A DNA stretch of 43,948 nucleotides from Chloroflexota bacterium (lineage in GTDB: Bacteria; Chloroflexota; Anaerolineae; UBA4142), in assembly GCA_016223105.1 (NCBI GenBank), contig JACRPR010000166.1, forward strand, positions 1 through 43,948, written 5' to 3'. Positions 25,187 to 34,176 of this stretch are shown here, piece by piece (the first letter of the stretch is position 1; each line of letters starts with the position of its first letter). A program made the translations under genes and the position numbers. Below the pieces are notes generated by a model. The model saw only the letters and a program-made list of their open reading frames with translations. It was not told the DNA's origin and ran no database searches.

Positions 25187-25264
25187 GCGTCAACGAATCC
25201 AAACAAATAAACGAATCCCGGTACCGCGCGCACCATTCGTTTATTCGTTTCACATTCGTTGACG
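25187..25264. repeat. Palindromic element, ACGAAT family
   Basis: Arms 25187-25216 and 25234-25264 (GCGTCAACGAAT against ATTCGTTGACGC) fill the gap between kinase and regulator. Same family as the outer element at 21257. Confidence 0.87.
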
Positions 25265-25278
25265 CCAAAGGAACCGCG

Positions 25279-25923
25279 ATGGATAAAATTCGCGTGTTGA
25301 TCGCGGACGATCACGCGATTGTCCGCGAGGGCATTTGTCTTTTGCTCGCGCGGCACAAGGACCTTGAAGTCGTCGGGCAAGCGACCGATGGCAGGCAAGC
25401 CGTCGCGCGCGTCGCGGAACTGCGCCCCGATGTCGTGCTGATGGATATTACGATGCCGGAAATGAGCGGCTTGGAAGCGACGCAAGAGATTCACAAAAAA
25501 TTCCCGGCGACGCGCGTCCTGGTTTTGACGCAACACGAAAACAAGGAATTTATTTTTCCGCTCCTGCGCGCCGGCGCGGCGGGCTATGTGTTCAAACGCG
25601 CGCGCGCGCAAGAATTGATCGGCGCGATTCGCGCGGTCTTTGCGGAAGGCGCGTACTTGCCGCCGCAAGTCGCGCACGCGGTCGTGGACGCACTCGCGCA
25701 ACCGACGAGCGAAGCGCGCGCCGGTTCGATCTTGTCCGAACGCGAAAAAGAAATCGTGCGCTTGGTCGCGGAAGGGTTGAGCAGTCGCGAAATCGCGGAG
25801 CGTTTGACGATCAGCGCGAAAACGGTCGAGACGCATCGCGCGAACATCATGGAAAAGCTCAACGCGCACACGACGGCGGAGTTGATCAAGTACGCGATTC
25901 GGGAGGGGCTGGTGAAAGCGTAA
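25279..25923 (+). CDS. NarL/LuxR-type response regulator
   Basis: This 214-residue two-domain regulator has a receiver domain (IRVLIADDHAIVREGI, phosphorylated Asp in VVLMDITMPEMSG near residue 56, Lys in FKRA). The C-terminal LuxR helix-turn-helix is LSEREKEIVRLVAEGLSSRE followed by IAERLTISAKTVETH. Start at 25279 with AAAGGA upstream. It is the expected partner of the CxxCH kinase upstream and binds DNA when phosphorylated. Its targets are unknown; the hydrogenase or formate dehydrogenase genes are candidates by position. Confidence 0.94.
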   Translation: MDKIRVLIADDHAIVREGICLLLARHKDLEVVGQATDGRQAVARVAELRPDVVLMDITMPEMSGLEATQEIHKKFPATRVLVLTQHENKEFIFPLLRAGAAGYVFKRARAQELIGAIRAVFAEGAYLPPQVAHAVVDALAQPTSEARAGSILSEREKEIVRLVAEGLSSREIAERLTISAKTVETHRANIMEKLNAHTTAELIKYAIREGLVKA

Positions 25924-25938
25924 AGAGATGGAGAGATT

Positions 25939-25975
25939 CAACCGAGATGGCTATGGTCATCTCGGTTGTTTTGTT
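25939..25975 (+). terminator. Intrinsic terminator after regulator gene
   Basis: Eleven-base arms (25939-25949 and 25958-25968, CAACCGAGATG type) with an 8-base loop are followed by TTTTGTT. Ends the kinase-regulator transcript. Confidence 0.85.
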
Positions 25976-25991
25976 GACGCACCTGGATATT

Positions 25992-26020
25992 TTGCGATGG
26001 ATTTGATTCCCGGCTATAAT
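25992..26020 (+). promoter_or_regulatory. Promoter for DUF3800 gene
   Basis: TTGCGA (25992-25997), 17 bases, TATAAT (26015-26020). The GGAGG at 26053 and ATG at 26064 follow. Confidence 0.75.
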
Positions 26021-26063
26021 GTGAAAAATTTTGAACGCATTTGTAGTATCTCGGAGGCGCGCA

Positions 26064-26831
26064 ATGTACCTGATGTATGTTGATGAAAGCGGCGATGTCG
26101 GAGTACACAACTCTCCCTCGCGATACTTTGTGATTACCGGTATGGTTGTTCACGAATTGCGGTGGCAAGGATATTTGGATACCTTCATCACATTGCGGCG
26201 TCAATTTAAACAAACATACAAATTGCGTTTGCGCGATGAATTTCACGCGGCGGCGTTCATTTCAAATCCAGGCAATCTAGTCAAGATTAAACGACATCAT
26301 CGCCTGGCAATGATTCATACATTTGCGCGTACACTTGCGACGATGACAGACTTGAATCTGATCAATGTGGTGGTAGATAAACAAAGCAAATCACAAGGAT
26401 ATGATGTTTTTGGAATGGCATGGAAAGTTTTGATCCAACGCTTTGAGAATACCATTTCGCGTCACAATTTTCCCGGTCCCGCCAATGCCGATGAACGCGG
26501 CATAATTCTTTGCGATCACACCGACGATAAAAAATTGATGACCCTATTGCGCCAGATGCGCCGTTATAACCCGGTGCCATATCAACAATCTTTTACCGCT
26601 GGGCATCGCAATCTGCCTCTGTTCTACATCATCGAAGATCCAAGTTTTCGCGATTCGGCTCATTCCTATTTTGTGCAAGCCGTTGACTTGGCGGCATTCT
26701 TGCTGTATCAGAAGCTCGCGCCGAACGCCTATATGCGAAAAAAATCCGCGCAAAACTATTTTCAGTTGCTCAAGCCAATTCTTTGTTCACACGCTTCCAA
26801 CAAAGACCCCAACGGAATCGTCTTTCTTTGA
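26064..26831 (+). CDS. DUF3800 protein
   Basis: This 255-residue protein starts at 26064 with GGAGG six bases upstream. The N terminus MYLMYVDESGDVG and the late FVQAVDLAAFLLYQ match DUF3800, a family with a presumed RNase H-like fold and conserved acidic residues, of unproven function. Members are often near mobile or defence genes. It has its own promoter and is visibly poorer in CGCG words than its neighbours, suggesting acquisition by transfer. It sits between the sensor operon and the formate dehydrogenase operon with no obvious link to either. Confidence 0.82.
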   Translation: MYLMYVDESGDVGVHNSPSRYFVITGMVVHELRWQGYLDTFITLRRQFKQTYKLRLRDEFHAAAFISNPGNLVKIKRHHRLAMIHTFARTLATMTDLNLINVVVDKQSKSQGYDVFGMAWKVLIQRFENTISRHNFPGPANADERGIILCDHTDDKKLMTLLRQMRRYNPVPYQQSFTAGHRNLPLFYIIEDPSFRDSAHSYFVQAVDLAAFLLYQKLAPNAYMRKKSAQNYFQLLKPILCSHASNKDPNGIVFL

Positions 26832-26832
26832 A

Positions 26833-26900
26833 AAATAAAATGGGGGCGTTGCCGCCCCCGGAAGAATCCTACTAACCGAACGAGCCGGAGTTCAGATTCT
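26833..26900 (-). ncRNA. Putative small RNA (about 68 nt)
   Basis: A near-consensus minus-strand promoter (26907-26934) would start a transcript near 26900. It ends at a strong terminator: stem GGGGGCG / CGCCCCC with GCAA loop (26842-26859), then ATTTTATTTTT. The 5' half can fold as a GAATC/GATTC stem enclosing ACU/AGU and CCG/CGG pairs. There is no ORF of any length. This compact promoter-structure-terminator unit is antisense-oriented behind the DUF3800 gene. No known RNA family was recognised. Confidence 0.6.
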
Positions 26901-26906
26901 GTCTCT

Positions 26907-26934
26907 ATTATAAAGCCAATCGGATTGATGTCAA
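26907..26934 (-). promoter_or_regulatory. Strong promoter of the small RNA
   Basis: Minus strand TTGACA (26934-26929), a 16-base spacer and TATAAT (26912-26907): both hexamers match consensus exactly. Confidence 0.75.
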
Positions 26935-27150
26935 GAATGAATTTTGTTCGATTTTCCTCGGCAAAATTCACGTAGAATATTCCGACTCTTTTTTCCTCCG
27001 TTTTCCCCTACTTTCCCCTACTTGATTTTCCCCTCCGCGAATACCAACTTTCCCTGATCCACATTTCCGCGCGCGTGTGCTACATTCAAACCGGTCAGAA
27101 TCCCTCAATCTCTCAATCACTTTCTCAATCTCTAGAAACCGGAGGATGCT
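26935..27150. other. Leader region of formate dehydrogenase operon
   Basis: An unusually CT-rich stretch (about 26990-27060, with tandem TTTCCCCTAC units) precedes a possible extended -10 TGCTACATT (27078-27086) and the ACCGGAGG site of fdnG. No convincing -35 was found; the pyrimidine-rich region may hold regulatory sites. Confidence 0.35.
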
Positions 27151-30100
27151 ATGCCTCACCTCTCGCGCAGACAATTTCTGCAACTCTCCGCCGGCGTTAG
27201 CGGATCGCTCTTGTTGCCGCACGTCGCGGATGCCGCGGGCGGCGAAGATTTTCCACTGCACAAACGCGTCGGCGAACTCGCGACGATTTGCCCGTACTGC
27301 TCGTGCGGGTGCGGTCTCGTCATCGCGACCGATGAACACGGACACATTAGCAACGTCGAAGGCGATCCGGAAAATCCGATCAATCGCGGCATCCTGTGTC
27401 CGAAATCAATCGCCGTGCGCCAACTCGCGAACAGTCCGCTCCGACTCGGCAAAGTAAAATATCGCGCGCCCGGCTCGAATCAGTGGGAAGAAAAATCCTG
27501 GGAATGGACCATTGAAGAAATCGCGAAACGCGTCCGCAAAGCGCGCGATGAAAGTTTTGTGCGAACGATCAAGGTCAATGACAAAGATGTTACCGTGAAT
27601 CGCACCGAAGGAATCGCGTGGCTCGGCGGCGCGGCGAACAACAACGAAGATTGTTACCTTGCGACCAAATTGATGCGCGCGCTCGGCGTGGTGTACCTCG
27701 AACACCAGGCGCGGCTCTGACACAGCGCGACGGTGGCCGGTCTCGGTCCCACATTTGGTCGCGGCGCGATGACGAACGATTGGGTTGACCTCAAAAATGC
27801 CGATGTCATTTTCATCATCGGCGCAAACCCCGCGAGCAATCACCCCGCCTCGTTCAGTTGGATCAACGACACGCGCGAACACGGCGCGAAATTGATCGTC
27901 GTTGATCCGGCGTACACGCGGAGCGCGGCAACCGCCGATGTGTACGCGCCGATTCGCCCCGGCACGGACATTGTGTTTCTCGGCGCGTTGATCAATTATG
28001 CGATCCAAAACAAACTATACCACGAAGAATACATCAAAGCGTACACAAACGCGCTCACATTGATCAGTCCCGATTTCAAAGGTCCCGCCGATCTCGATGG
28101 CTTGTTCTCCGGTTTCGACGCGGAGAAAAAATCGTACGACACGACGACGTGGAAATATCAAAGTGAAAAAGTGAAGGATGCCGCGGGCAATGACATCAGT
28201 GTTCCGAAACAAGCCGTCGCGCTTGACGAACCCAATACCGTATTTTCGATTCTCAAAAAACATTACGCGCGCTACACACCGGCATTGGTCGAGCGCATTT
28301 GCGGTACGCCGCAAGAAAAATTTCTTCAAGTCGCGAAAATTTTTTGCGCGACCGGCGCGGCGGATAAATCGGGAACGATTTTGTACGCGATGGGACAAAC
28401 GCAACACACGGTCGGCACGCAAAACGTTCGCATTATGGCGATGCTTCAATTACTGCTCGGCAACATTGGGATTCCCGGCGGCGGCGTCAACGCATTGCGC
28501 GGCGAATCGAACGTGCAAGGGTCAACCGACTTTGCGTTGCTATACCAGGATTTGCCCGGCTATCTCGGCGCGCCAACCGATCGCCATCCCGATTTCAAAA
28601 CGTTTGCCGCGAAATTCGATACGACATCGTACTGGATCAACGGTCCGCGCTTTGTCGTGAATTTGCTGAAAGCGTGGTACGGCGATGCGGCGAAACCGGA
28701 AAATAATTACGCGTACGATTATCTCCCCAAGACGAGCGGCAACTATTCCTGGATTCCGCTTTTTCAAGCGATGGGCGCGGGAAAAATCAAAGGGCTGTTT
28801 TGTATGGGGATGAACCCGGCAGTGTCGGGTCCCAATTCGCGAATGGAACGGCAATCGCTCGCGAATCTCGATTGGCTCGTCGTGATGGATTTGTTCGAAA
28901 CCGAAACTGCGAGTTTCTGGCGCGCGCCCGGCACGGATCCAAAAAATATCCAAACCGAAGTTTTCCTTTTGCCCGCGCTCGACGCGATGGAAAAAGTCGG
29001 TTCGATTGTTACGAGCGGACGCCGCATCCAATGGCGACCGCGCGTTTCCGCCGGTCCGGGTGAAGCGCAAACCGATATTTGGATTCTCGACCGGCTCGCG
29101 CAAGCGATCAAGAAAATTTATCACGGTTCGCCGGAAACGCGCGATCTCCCGATTCGCGACCTGACCTGGTTTTACGGCGAAGGCACCGATCCCGATCCGG
29201 AAATCGTCGCGCGAGAGATCAACGGTTACGCGCTCGATGATGTGAAAGACGCGAGCGGCGCAGTGATTCTCGCGAAAGGCGCGTTGCTCCCGGCATTTGC
29301 GACGATTGCATCCGCCGCGAATTACGACGCGATCGCGTGCGGCAATTGGTTGTACGCCGGCTATTTCGCGCCCGCGGATGATGGACGCGGTATCTGGCGT
29401 CCGGCGGCGCGGCGACGCGGGCAAAAAGATCCGGGCAACCTGGGTTTGTTTCCGTACTGGGGATTCACATGGCCCGCGAATCGGCACATCCTTTACAATC
29501 GCGCGTCGGCGCGCCCGGATGGATCGCCCTGGGTCGAAAATAAAAAATTGATCTGGTGGGACGCGGCGCAGAAAAAATGGACCGGCTACGACGTACCGGA
29601 TTTTGTCGCGACCAAAGCGCCGGATGCAAAAGCGGTGATCGGCGGCGCGGGACTCGCGGCGCAAACCGGCACGGATGCGTTCCTGATGAAAGCCGATGGC
29701 AAGGGCTGGCTCTTTGCGCCGACCGGCTTGAGCGAAGGTCCTCTGCCGGAACATTACGAACCGATCGAATCGCCGGTAACAAATTGTTTGTCCGGTTGCA
29801 ACACGAACCCGGTCGTCAAAATCTGGGCAACAAACCAGGACAAACCAATTGGCGACAAACTGGGATTGTGCGAACAATTCCCGGTGATCTGCACGACGTT
29901 CCGGCTCGGCGAACATTGGCAAGCCGGCGCAATGTCGCGCACATTGCCCTGGCTCGCGGAAATTCAACCCGAATTGTTCGTGATGCTCGGCAAAGACCTC
30001 GCGGCGGCGCGCGGGATCACGAATGGCGCGCGCGCCAAAATCATTTCCGCGCGCGGCGAGATCAGCGCGGTCGCGATTGTTACCGCGCGGATGAAGCCGC

Positions 30101-30267
30101 TCGTGATTGACGGCAAGCAAGTGCATATGGTTCGCATTCCCTGGCACTGGGGCTGGGCAGGTCTCGCAACCGGCGATTGCGTGAACGATCTCACGCATCA
30201 CGTCGGCGACGCGAACACGATGATCCCGGAGTACAAGGCGTTTCTGGTGGACGTGCGAAAAACATAG
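27151..30267 (+). CDS. fdnG: Formate dehydrogenase N-type catalytic subunit, selenocysteine
   Basis: This 1038-residue molybdopterin enzyme oxidises formate to CO2 outside the cytoplasmic membrane. It has a Tat signal (SRRQFLQ at residues 5-11), an N-terminal [4Fe-4S] motif CPYCSCGCG (from Cys47) and the molybdopterin domains. An in-frame TGA at 27718-27720 (codon 190) stands where E. coli FdnG has selenocysteine (QAR-Sec-HG...; here QARL-Sec-HSATVAGLGPTFGRGAMTN). A SECIS-like hairpin follows, so the two reading frames are one gene. GGAGG-type site upstream of the ATG. FeS and NrfD-type membrane subunits follow. The stop lies in a palindrome. Confidence 0.93.
27718..27757 (+). promoter_or_regulatory. 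Sec UGA codon and bacterial SECIS hairpin
   Basis: TGA is followed by CACAGCGCGACGG and a small hairpin CCG-GTCT-CGG on a GTGG/CCAC stem. The apical GGTCT lies 19-23 bases after the TGA, the same spacing as I recall for the E. coli fdhF SECIS. SelB would bind here to insert selenocysteine. No selenocysteine genes are in the window. Confidence 0.8.
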
Positions 30268-30340
30268 TTGGTTAGTTCGATGGTTGCATAGTTGAATAGT
30301 TCACGCAACTATCCAACTAAAAACTATGTAACTATCAAAC
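30265..30340. repeat. Palindromic element, TAGTTGGTTAGTT family
   Basis: Imperfect inverted arms of TAGTTG/CAACTA units. The TAG at 30265-30267 is the fdnG stop codon. Related to the element at 20223. Confidence 0.75.
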
Positions 30341-30357
30341 ACAACAAAGGCGGTACT

Positions 30358-31161
30358 ATGAGTAGATACGCAATGTTGATTGACGAAACCCGGTGCACAG
30401 GATGCCGCGCGTGCCAGGTCGCGTGCAAGCAGTGGAACGATTTGCCGGGCGAGCAGACGCGCAATCGCGGCACGTACACAAATCCGCCCGCGCTCTCCGC
30501 GAAAACATGGAGCATGATCGAATTCAACGAAATCGAGACCGGCGACAAGGTTGGCTTTTACTTTTTGAAACGCGGGTGTATGCACTGCGAACATCCCGCG
30601 TGCGCGTCGGTGTGTTTGGTTGGCGCGTTGCACAAAACACCGGATGGTCCCGTCGTGTACGACGATTCGAAATGTATCGGGTGTCGGTACTGTATGTCCG
30701 CGTGTCCGTTCGGCATTCCGACGTTCGATTGGGATCGCGGCTTGCTCAACAACGCGCTCATTCGCAAGTGCGAGTTTTGCGTGGATCGCGTGAGCAACGG
30801 CTTGATTCCCGCGTGCGCGAAATCCTGCCCGTCGCGCGTGATCGCGTTTGGCGAACGCGAGCAGTTGATCGCGCAAGCAGAAGCGCGCATCGAAAAAAAT
30901 CCGAACAAGTACATCAAACACATTTACGGCAAAGATGAAGTCGGCGGCACTTCGATGTTGTACTTGTCGTCCGTGCCGTTTGATCAACTCGGTTTGCCCG
31001 CGCTCGGCACAACGCCGGTCACCGCGCTCAGCGAGCAAGTGATGGAGTACACGGTGCCGTTCGCGCTTGCGTGGGGCGCGACGCTCGCCGGGGTTGCGGC
31101 GGTGGTGCGCTTTCGCAATCGCGGCAAACGCATTGTCGAGAACGAGAAGAGTGAAACGTGA
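30358..31161 (+). CDS. fdnH: Formate dehydrogenase iron-sulfur subunit
   Basis: This 267-residue subunit relays electrons from FdnG to the membrane. Four [4Fe-4S] cysteine groups are visible: CTGCRACQVACKQWN, CMHCEHPACASVC, CIGCRYCMSACPFG and CEFCVDRVSNG...CAKSC. A C-terminal membrane helix (about residues 230-252, VPFALAWGATLAGVAAVV) anchors it, as in FdnH. The ATG at 30358 lies a few bases behind AAAGGCGG. The terminal SET residues and the stop are encoded by the following palindrome. Confidence 0.92.
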   Translation: MSRYAMLIDETRCTGCRACQVACKQWNDLPGEQTRNRGTYTNPPALSAKTWSMIEFNEIETGDKVGFYFLKRGCMHCEHPACASVCLVGALHKTPDGPVVYDDSKCIGCRYCMSACPFGIPTFDWDRGLLNNALIRKCEFCVDRVSNGLIPACAKSCPSRVIAFGEREQLIAQAEARIEKNPNKYIKHIYGKDEVGGTSMLYLSSVPFDQLGLPALGTTPVTALSEQVMEYTVPFALAWGATLAGVAAVVRFRNRGKRIVENEKSET

Positions 31162-31219
31162 TGCGTAATGCGTGATGCGTGAGTGCGTTCACGCATCACG
31201 TTTCACGCATCACGCATCA
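31151..31219. repeat. Palindromic element, GTGATGCGT family
   Basis: Arms 31151-31182 and 31189-31219 pair over about 30 bases. It includes the fdnH stop codon TGA (31159-31161) and runs up to the ribosome site of the next gene. Confidence 0.87.
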
Positions 31220-31229
31220 AGGAGGCACA

Positions 31230-32360
31230 ATGCAATTCATTCGACGCCATCAACTCGCGATCGTCCTGGTCGCGCTCGTCGCGTTCGGGCTGATCGTCGC
31301 GCTCGTGCGTTATTGGGCGGGCATTGGCGCGATCAGCAATTTGAGCGACGCGTATCCCTGGGGCTTGTGGATCAGTTTCGATTTGTTGTGCGGCGTCGCG
31401 CTCGCGTCCGGCGCATTCACCACCGCGTTCGCGGTTCACATTTTTCAACTCGATCGCTTTCGCCCGGTTTTGCGCCCCGCGATCCTCACCGGCTTTCTCG
31501 GTTACGTGATGGTGATCGTCGCTCTGCTCGTTGACCTGGGTCGCCCCGAACGCATTTGGCATATGATCATTTTTTGGAATCCGCACTCGGTGATGTTTGA
31601 AGTCGGTTGGTGCGTGATGTTGTACACCGCGGTGCTCGCGCTCGAATTTAGTCCACTCGTGTTCGAACGCTTGCGGTGGCGCGCGCCGCTCGCGATCATT
31701 CATCGGCTCACCATCGTCCTGGTAATTCTCGGCACACTGCTTTCGACCTTGCATCAATCGTCGCTCGGTTCGCTCTTTCTCGCAATGCCGAGACAAGTCC
31801 ATCCATTGTGGTTCTCCGCGTTTCTGCCGCTGTACTTTTTCCTCACCGCGATTGCCGTCGGTCCCGCGATGGTGATTCTTGAATCGTCAATCAGTTCGCG
31901 CGTTTTGCATCGCGGTTTGGAAACGGATGTGATCGGCGGACTCGCGCGCGCGATTCCGTTCGCGCTCGGCGCGTATCTCGCGATCAAGATCGTTGATCTC
32001 ACGCTCGCGAACAAATGGGCGGCGGCATTTCGCGATGGAATGAGCGCGCTGTTTTGGATCGAAATAATTTTCGGAGTGATCGCGCCGATGCTTTTGTTCG
32101 CGCGATCATCCGTGCGGCACAATCCGTCGCGATTATTGATCGGCGCGTCGCTCGTGATCGCGGGCATCGTGCTGAATCGTTTCAACGTGAGCTTGATCGG
32201 CTGGACGCGCCCGAACGAGGGCTGGTATGTGCCGCATCTTTTGGAATTTGCGATCACGTTTGGCATCGTTTCCGCGGGCGTCGTCGCGTACGGACTCGTC
32301 GCGAAATTTCTGCCGCTCTTCGCGGACGAACCCGCGCCCGCGCCCAGCCCGGCGGAATGA
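31230..32360 (+). CDS. NrfD/HybB-type membrane quinone-reactive subunit
   Basis: This 376-residue protein has nine to ten hydrophobic helices and matches the NrfD/PsrC/HybB family (GLWISFDLLCGVALASGAF, LVDLGRPERIWHM, HPLWFSAFLPLYFFLTAI). It would link the formate dehydrogenase to the quinone pool. Classical FDH-N uses a dihaem cytochrome b (FdnI) instead, so this FDH is a variant complex. AAGGAGG lies five bases before the ATG at 31230. Last gene of the fdn operon. Confidence 0.9.
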   Translation: MQFIRRHQLAIVLVALVAFGLIVALVRYWAGIGAISNLSDAYPWGLWISFDLLCGVALASGAFTTAFAVHIFQLDRFRPVLRPAILTGFLGYVMVIVALLVDLGRPERIWHMIIFWNPHSVMFEVGWCVMLYTAVLALEFSPLVFERLRWRAPLAIIHRLTIVLVILGTLLSTLHQSSLGSLFLAMPRQVHPLWFSAFLPLYFFLTAIAVGPAMVILESSISSRVLHRGLETDVIGGLARAIPFALGAYLAIKIVDLTLANKWAAAFRDGMSALFWIEIIFGVIAPMLLFARSSVRHNPSRLLIGASLVIAGIVLNRFNVSLIGWTRPNEGWYVPHLLEFAITFGIVSAGVVAYGLVAKFLPLFADEPAPAPSPAE

Positions 32361-32374
32361 TCATTTGCGCCGCC

Positions 32375-32434
32375 GGACTCGCCGCTTTAGCGGGTTGTTC
32401 GTCCGGTCGAGCAACCGCGTAAACACTCGACTCC
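32375..32434. repeat. Palindromic element, GCTTTAGCGGGTTG family
   Basis: A 60-base copy of the family at 3234, 21296 and 39625. A separate hairpin, GGCGAGGA/TCCTCGCC (32487-32494 and 32517-32524), follows upstream of the next gene. Confidence 0.8.
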
Positions 32435-32542
32435 AGAGAAATCGCGCGGCGCGTTGGAAAGACGAGGGCAACGCGATGCGCGCACAGGCGAGGATGCTGG
32501 GTTGGACGACCCGCGCTCCTCGCCGATCTTTTGAAGAATGCG

Positions 32543-34123
32543 ATGAGTAAAATTTTTTTTAGAGATCGCCGGTTCTGGTTGATCGTGATCGCGTTCAGCG
32601 CGATCGCGCTCGCGCATTATTTTTCGCCGCAAGAACGCGCGTTCGGCGCGTACACGCTCGGCAGGCACACGGTCGAACGCATCGCGTTTATTTTGCCAAT
32701 CGTCGGCGCGACCTGTTTCTTTGGCGCGCGCGGCGGATTGAGCGCGCTCGCGCTCGCGCTGATCGCGATGTTGCCGCGCGTATTTTTTGTTTCGCCCAAT
32801 CCCGCCGACGCGTTGATCGAAACGCTTGCCGTCGCGCTCGTCGGTTACGCGGTCGTGTGGGCAATCGAAACCCAGGCACGCGAAAAAAGATTGCGCCAGG
32901 AATTGAGCGCGCGTTTGGAACACGCGTATCGGCGTTTGCAAATGTTGTACGATACCGCGCAAACTCTCAACGCGACCCTCGAACAGCAAACCGTGTTGGA
33001 TCGACTCGCGCGCGCGACCGCGCACGCCTTGAGTGTGCGCGCCTGTTCGATCCGCTTGCTTGATGAAACCGGCGCGCGCTTGAACGTCGCCGCGGCATAC
33101 GGTTTGAGCGACGCGTACATTCAAAAGGGCGATTTGATCTTGGCGCAGAATCCGCTCGCGCGCGCGGTGTTGGCGGGCGAGGTGATCGCGATTGACGATG
33201 TCGCGCGCGATCAACGTTTGCAATATCCGATGCACGCGATTGCGGAAGGCATTCGCGCGATGCTCTCCGCGCCATTGATCGGCAAGCGTGGTCCGCTCGG
33301 TTTGATGCGCGCGTACAGCACTGAACCCGCGCATTTCAGCGCGGACGACGCGATCTTTCTTTCCGCGATCGCGAGCCAGGGCAGTATCGCGCTGGAAAAC
33401 GCACTCGCGTACCGGCAACTCGGCAAACTCGATCAAATGAAATCGGCGTTCGTGTTGACGGTTACGCACGAACTGCGTTCACCGGTGAGCGTGATCCAAA
33501 GTTTGTTACGCACGCTGAACGCGGGCTATGCCGGCGAGATGGATGAACGTCAGCGCGACATTGCCGAGCGCGCGTTACACCGCGCCGATTTTTTACAGAC
33601 CTTGATCGGCGATTTGCTCGATCTCGCCGCCGGCAAAAGCGAACTCGGTGCGGAAGACGCGACCGAGATTTCGTTGAGCGACGCGGCGACCCAGGTCGTC
33701 CGCCGCTTTCAAATTCCGGCGGAGGAAAAACAGATCAGGTTGGAGCAGATTTGCAAATGCCGCGGCGCGCCGATCAAAACGCGCGCGCCACGCAACGGTG
33801 TGGATCGCGTCTTGAACAATCTGGTATCGAACGCAATCAAGTATACGCCGGCGGGCGGACGCGTCGCGGTAACGGTGTGTTGCGCGAACGATCACGCGCA
33901 GATCGAAATCGCGGACACCGGGATCGGAATTCCCGACGACGCGATGCCGCATCTGTTTGAAGAATTTTATCGCGCGCCGAATGCAAAACTGTACGAAAAG
34001 GAAGGCACGGGATTGGGACTCGCGATCACACGCGACCTGGTTACGCGTTTCGGCGGACGCATCGCGGCGCAAAGCAAATTCGGCGAAGGCACAACTTTTG
34101 TCGTAACGTTTCCCGGCGCATAA
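32543..34123 (+). CDS. GAF-domain sensor histidine kinase, paralogue
   Basis: This 526-residue kinase starts at the ATG at 32543; no strong ribosome site is visible. Its membrane part is shorter (about residues 10-100, three to four helices) than in the kinase at 21419. The GAF domain, HisKA (TVTHELRSPVSV, His309) and HATPase_c (NNLVSNAIKY, DTGIGIPDDAMPHLF, GTGLGLAI) are closely similar to that protein over about 400 residues, indicating duplication with a swapped membrane sensor. No regulator gene follows, so it may share the CheY-like protein at 20840. Confidence 0.9.
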   Translation: MSKIFFRDRRFWLIVIAFSAIALAHYFSPQERAFGAYTLGRHTVERIAFILPIVGATCFFGARGGLSALALALIAMLPRVFFVSPNPADALIETLAVALVGYAVVWAIETQAREKRLRQELSARLEHAYRRLQMLYDTAQTLNATLEQQTVLDRLARATAHALSVRACSIRLLDETGARLNVAAAYGLSDAYIQKGDLILAQNPLARAVLAGEVIAIDDVARDQRLQYPMHAIAEGIRAMLSAPLIGKRGPLGLMRAYSTEPAHFSADDAIFLSAIASQGSIALENALAYRQLGKLDQMKSAFVLTVTHELRSPVSVIQSLLRTLNAGYAGEMDERQRDIAERALHRADFLQTLIGDLLDLAAGKSELGAEDATEISLSDAATQVVRRFQIPAEEKQIRLEQICKCRGAPIKTRAPRNGVDRVLNNLVSNAIKYTPAGGRVAVTVCCANDHAQIEIADTGIGIPDDAMPHLFEEFYRAPNAKLYEKEGTGLGLAITRDLVTRFGGRIAAQSKFGEGTTFVVTFPGA

Positions 34124-34126
34124 TAA

Positions 34127-34164
34127 AAAATCCAGGTTTCTCCCTTCGGGGAAACCTGGATTTT
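34127..34164 (+). terminator. Hairpin with TTCG loop after kinase gene
   Basis: AAAATCCAGGTTTC arms pair with GAAACCTGGATTTT around a TTCG tetraloop (34145-34148). The T run is only four long; it could act on either strand. Confidence 0.65.
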
Positions 34165-34176
34165 CAAGTCGCCTTA

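Noticed and set aside
26832..26860. Terminator of the DUF3800 gene on the plus strand
   Set aside because: The hairpin has no T run on the plus strand; the T run lies on the minus strand, so it terminates the small-RNA candidate.
28540..30201. Long open frame of 553 codons on the minus strand
   Set aside because: It is a shadow of fdnG caused by biased base composition; no ribosome site, no recognisable domain. The same applies to the long antisense frames at 847-1908 and 2473-3543.
27151..30267. Two separate genes split at 27720 or a nonsense pseudogene
   Set aside because: The TGA is at the known selenocysteine position, both sides align in one frame to FdnG, and a SECIS-like hairpin follows at the right spacing.
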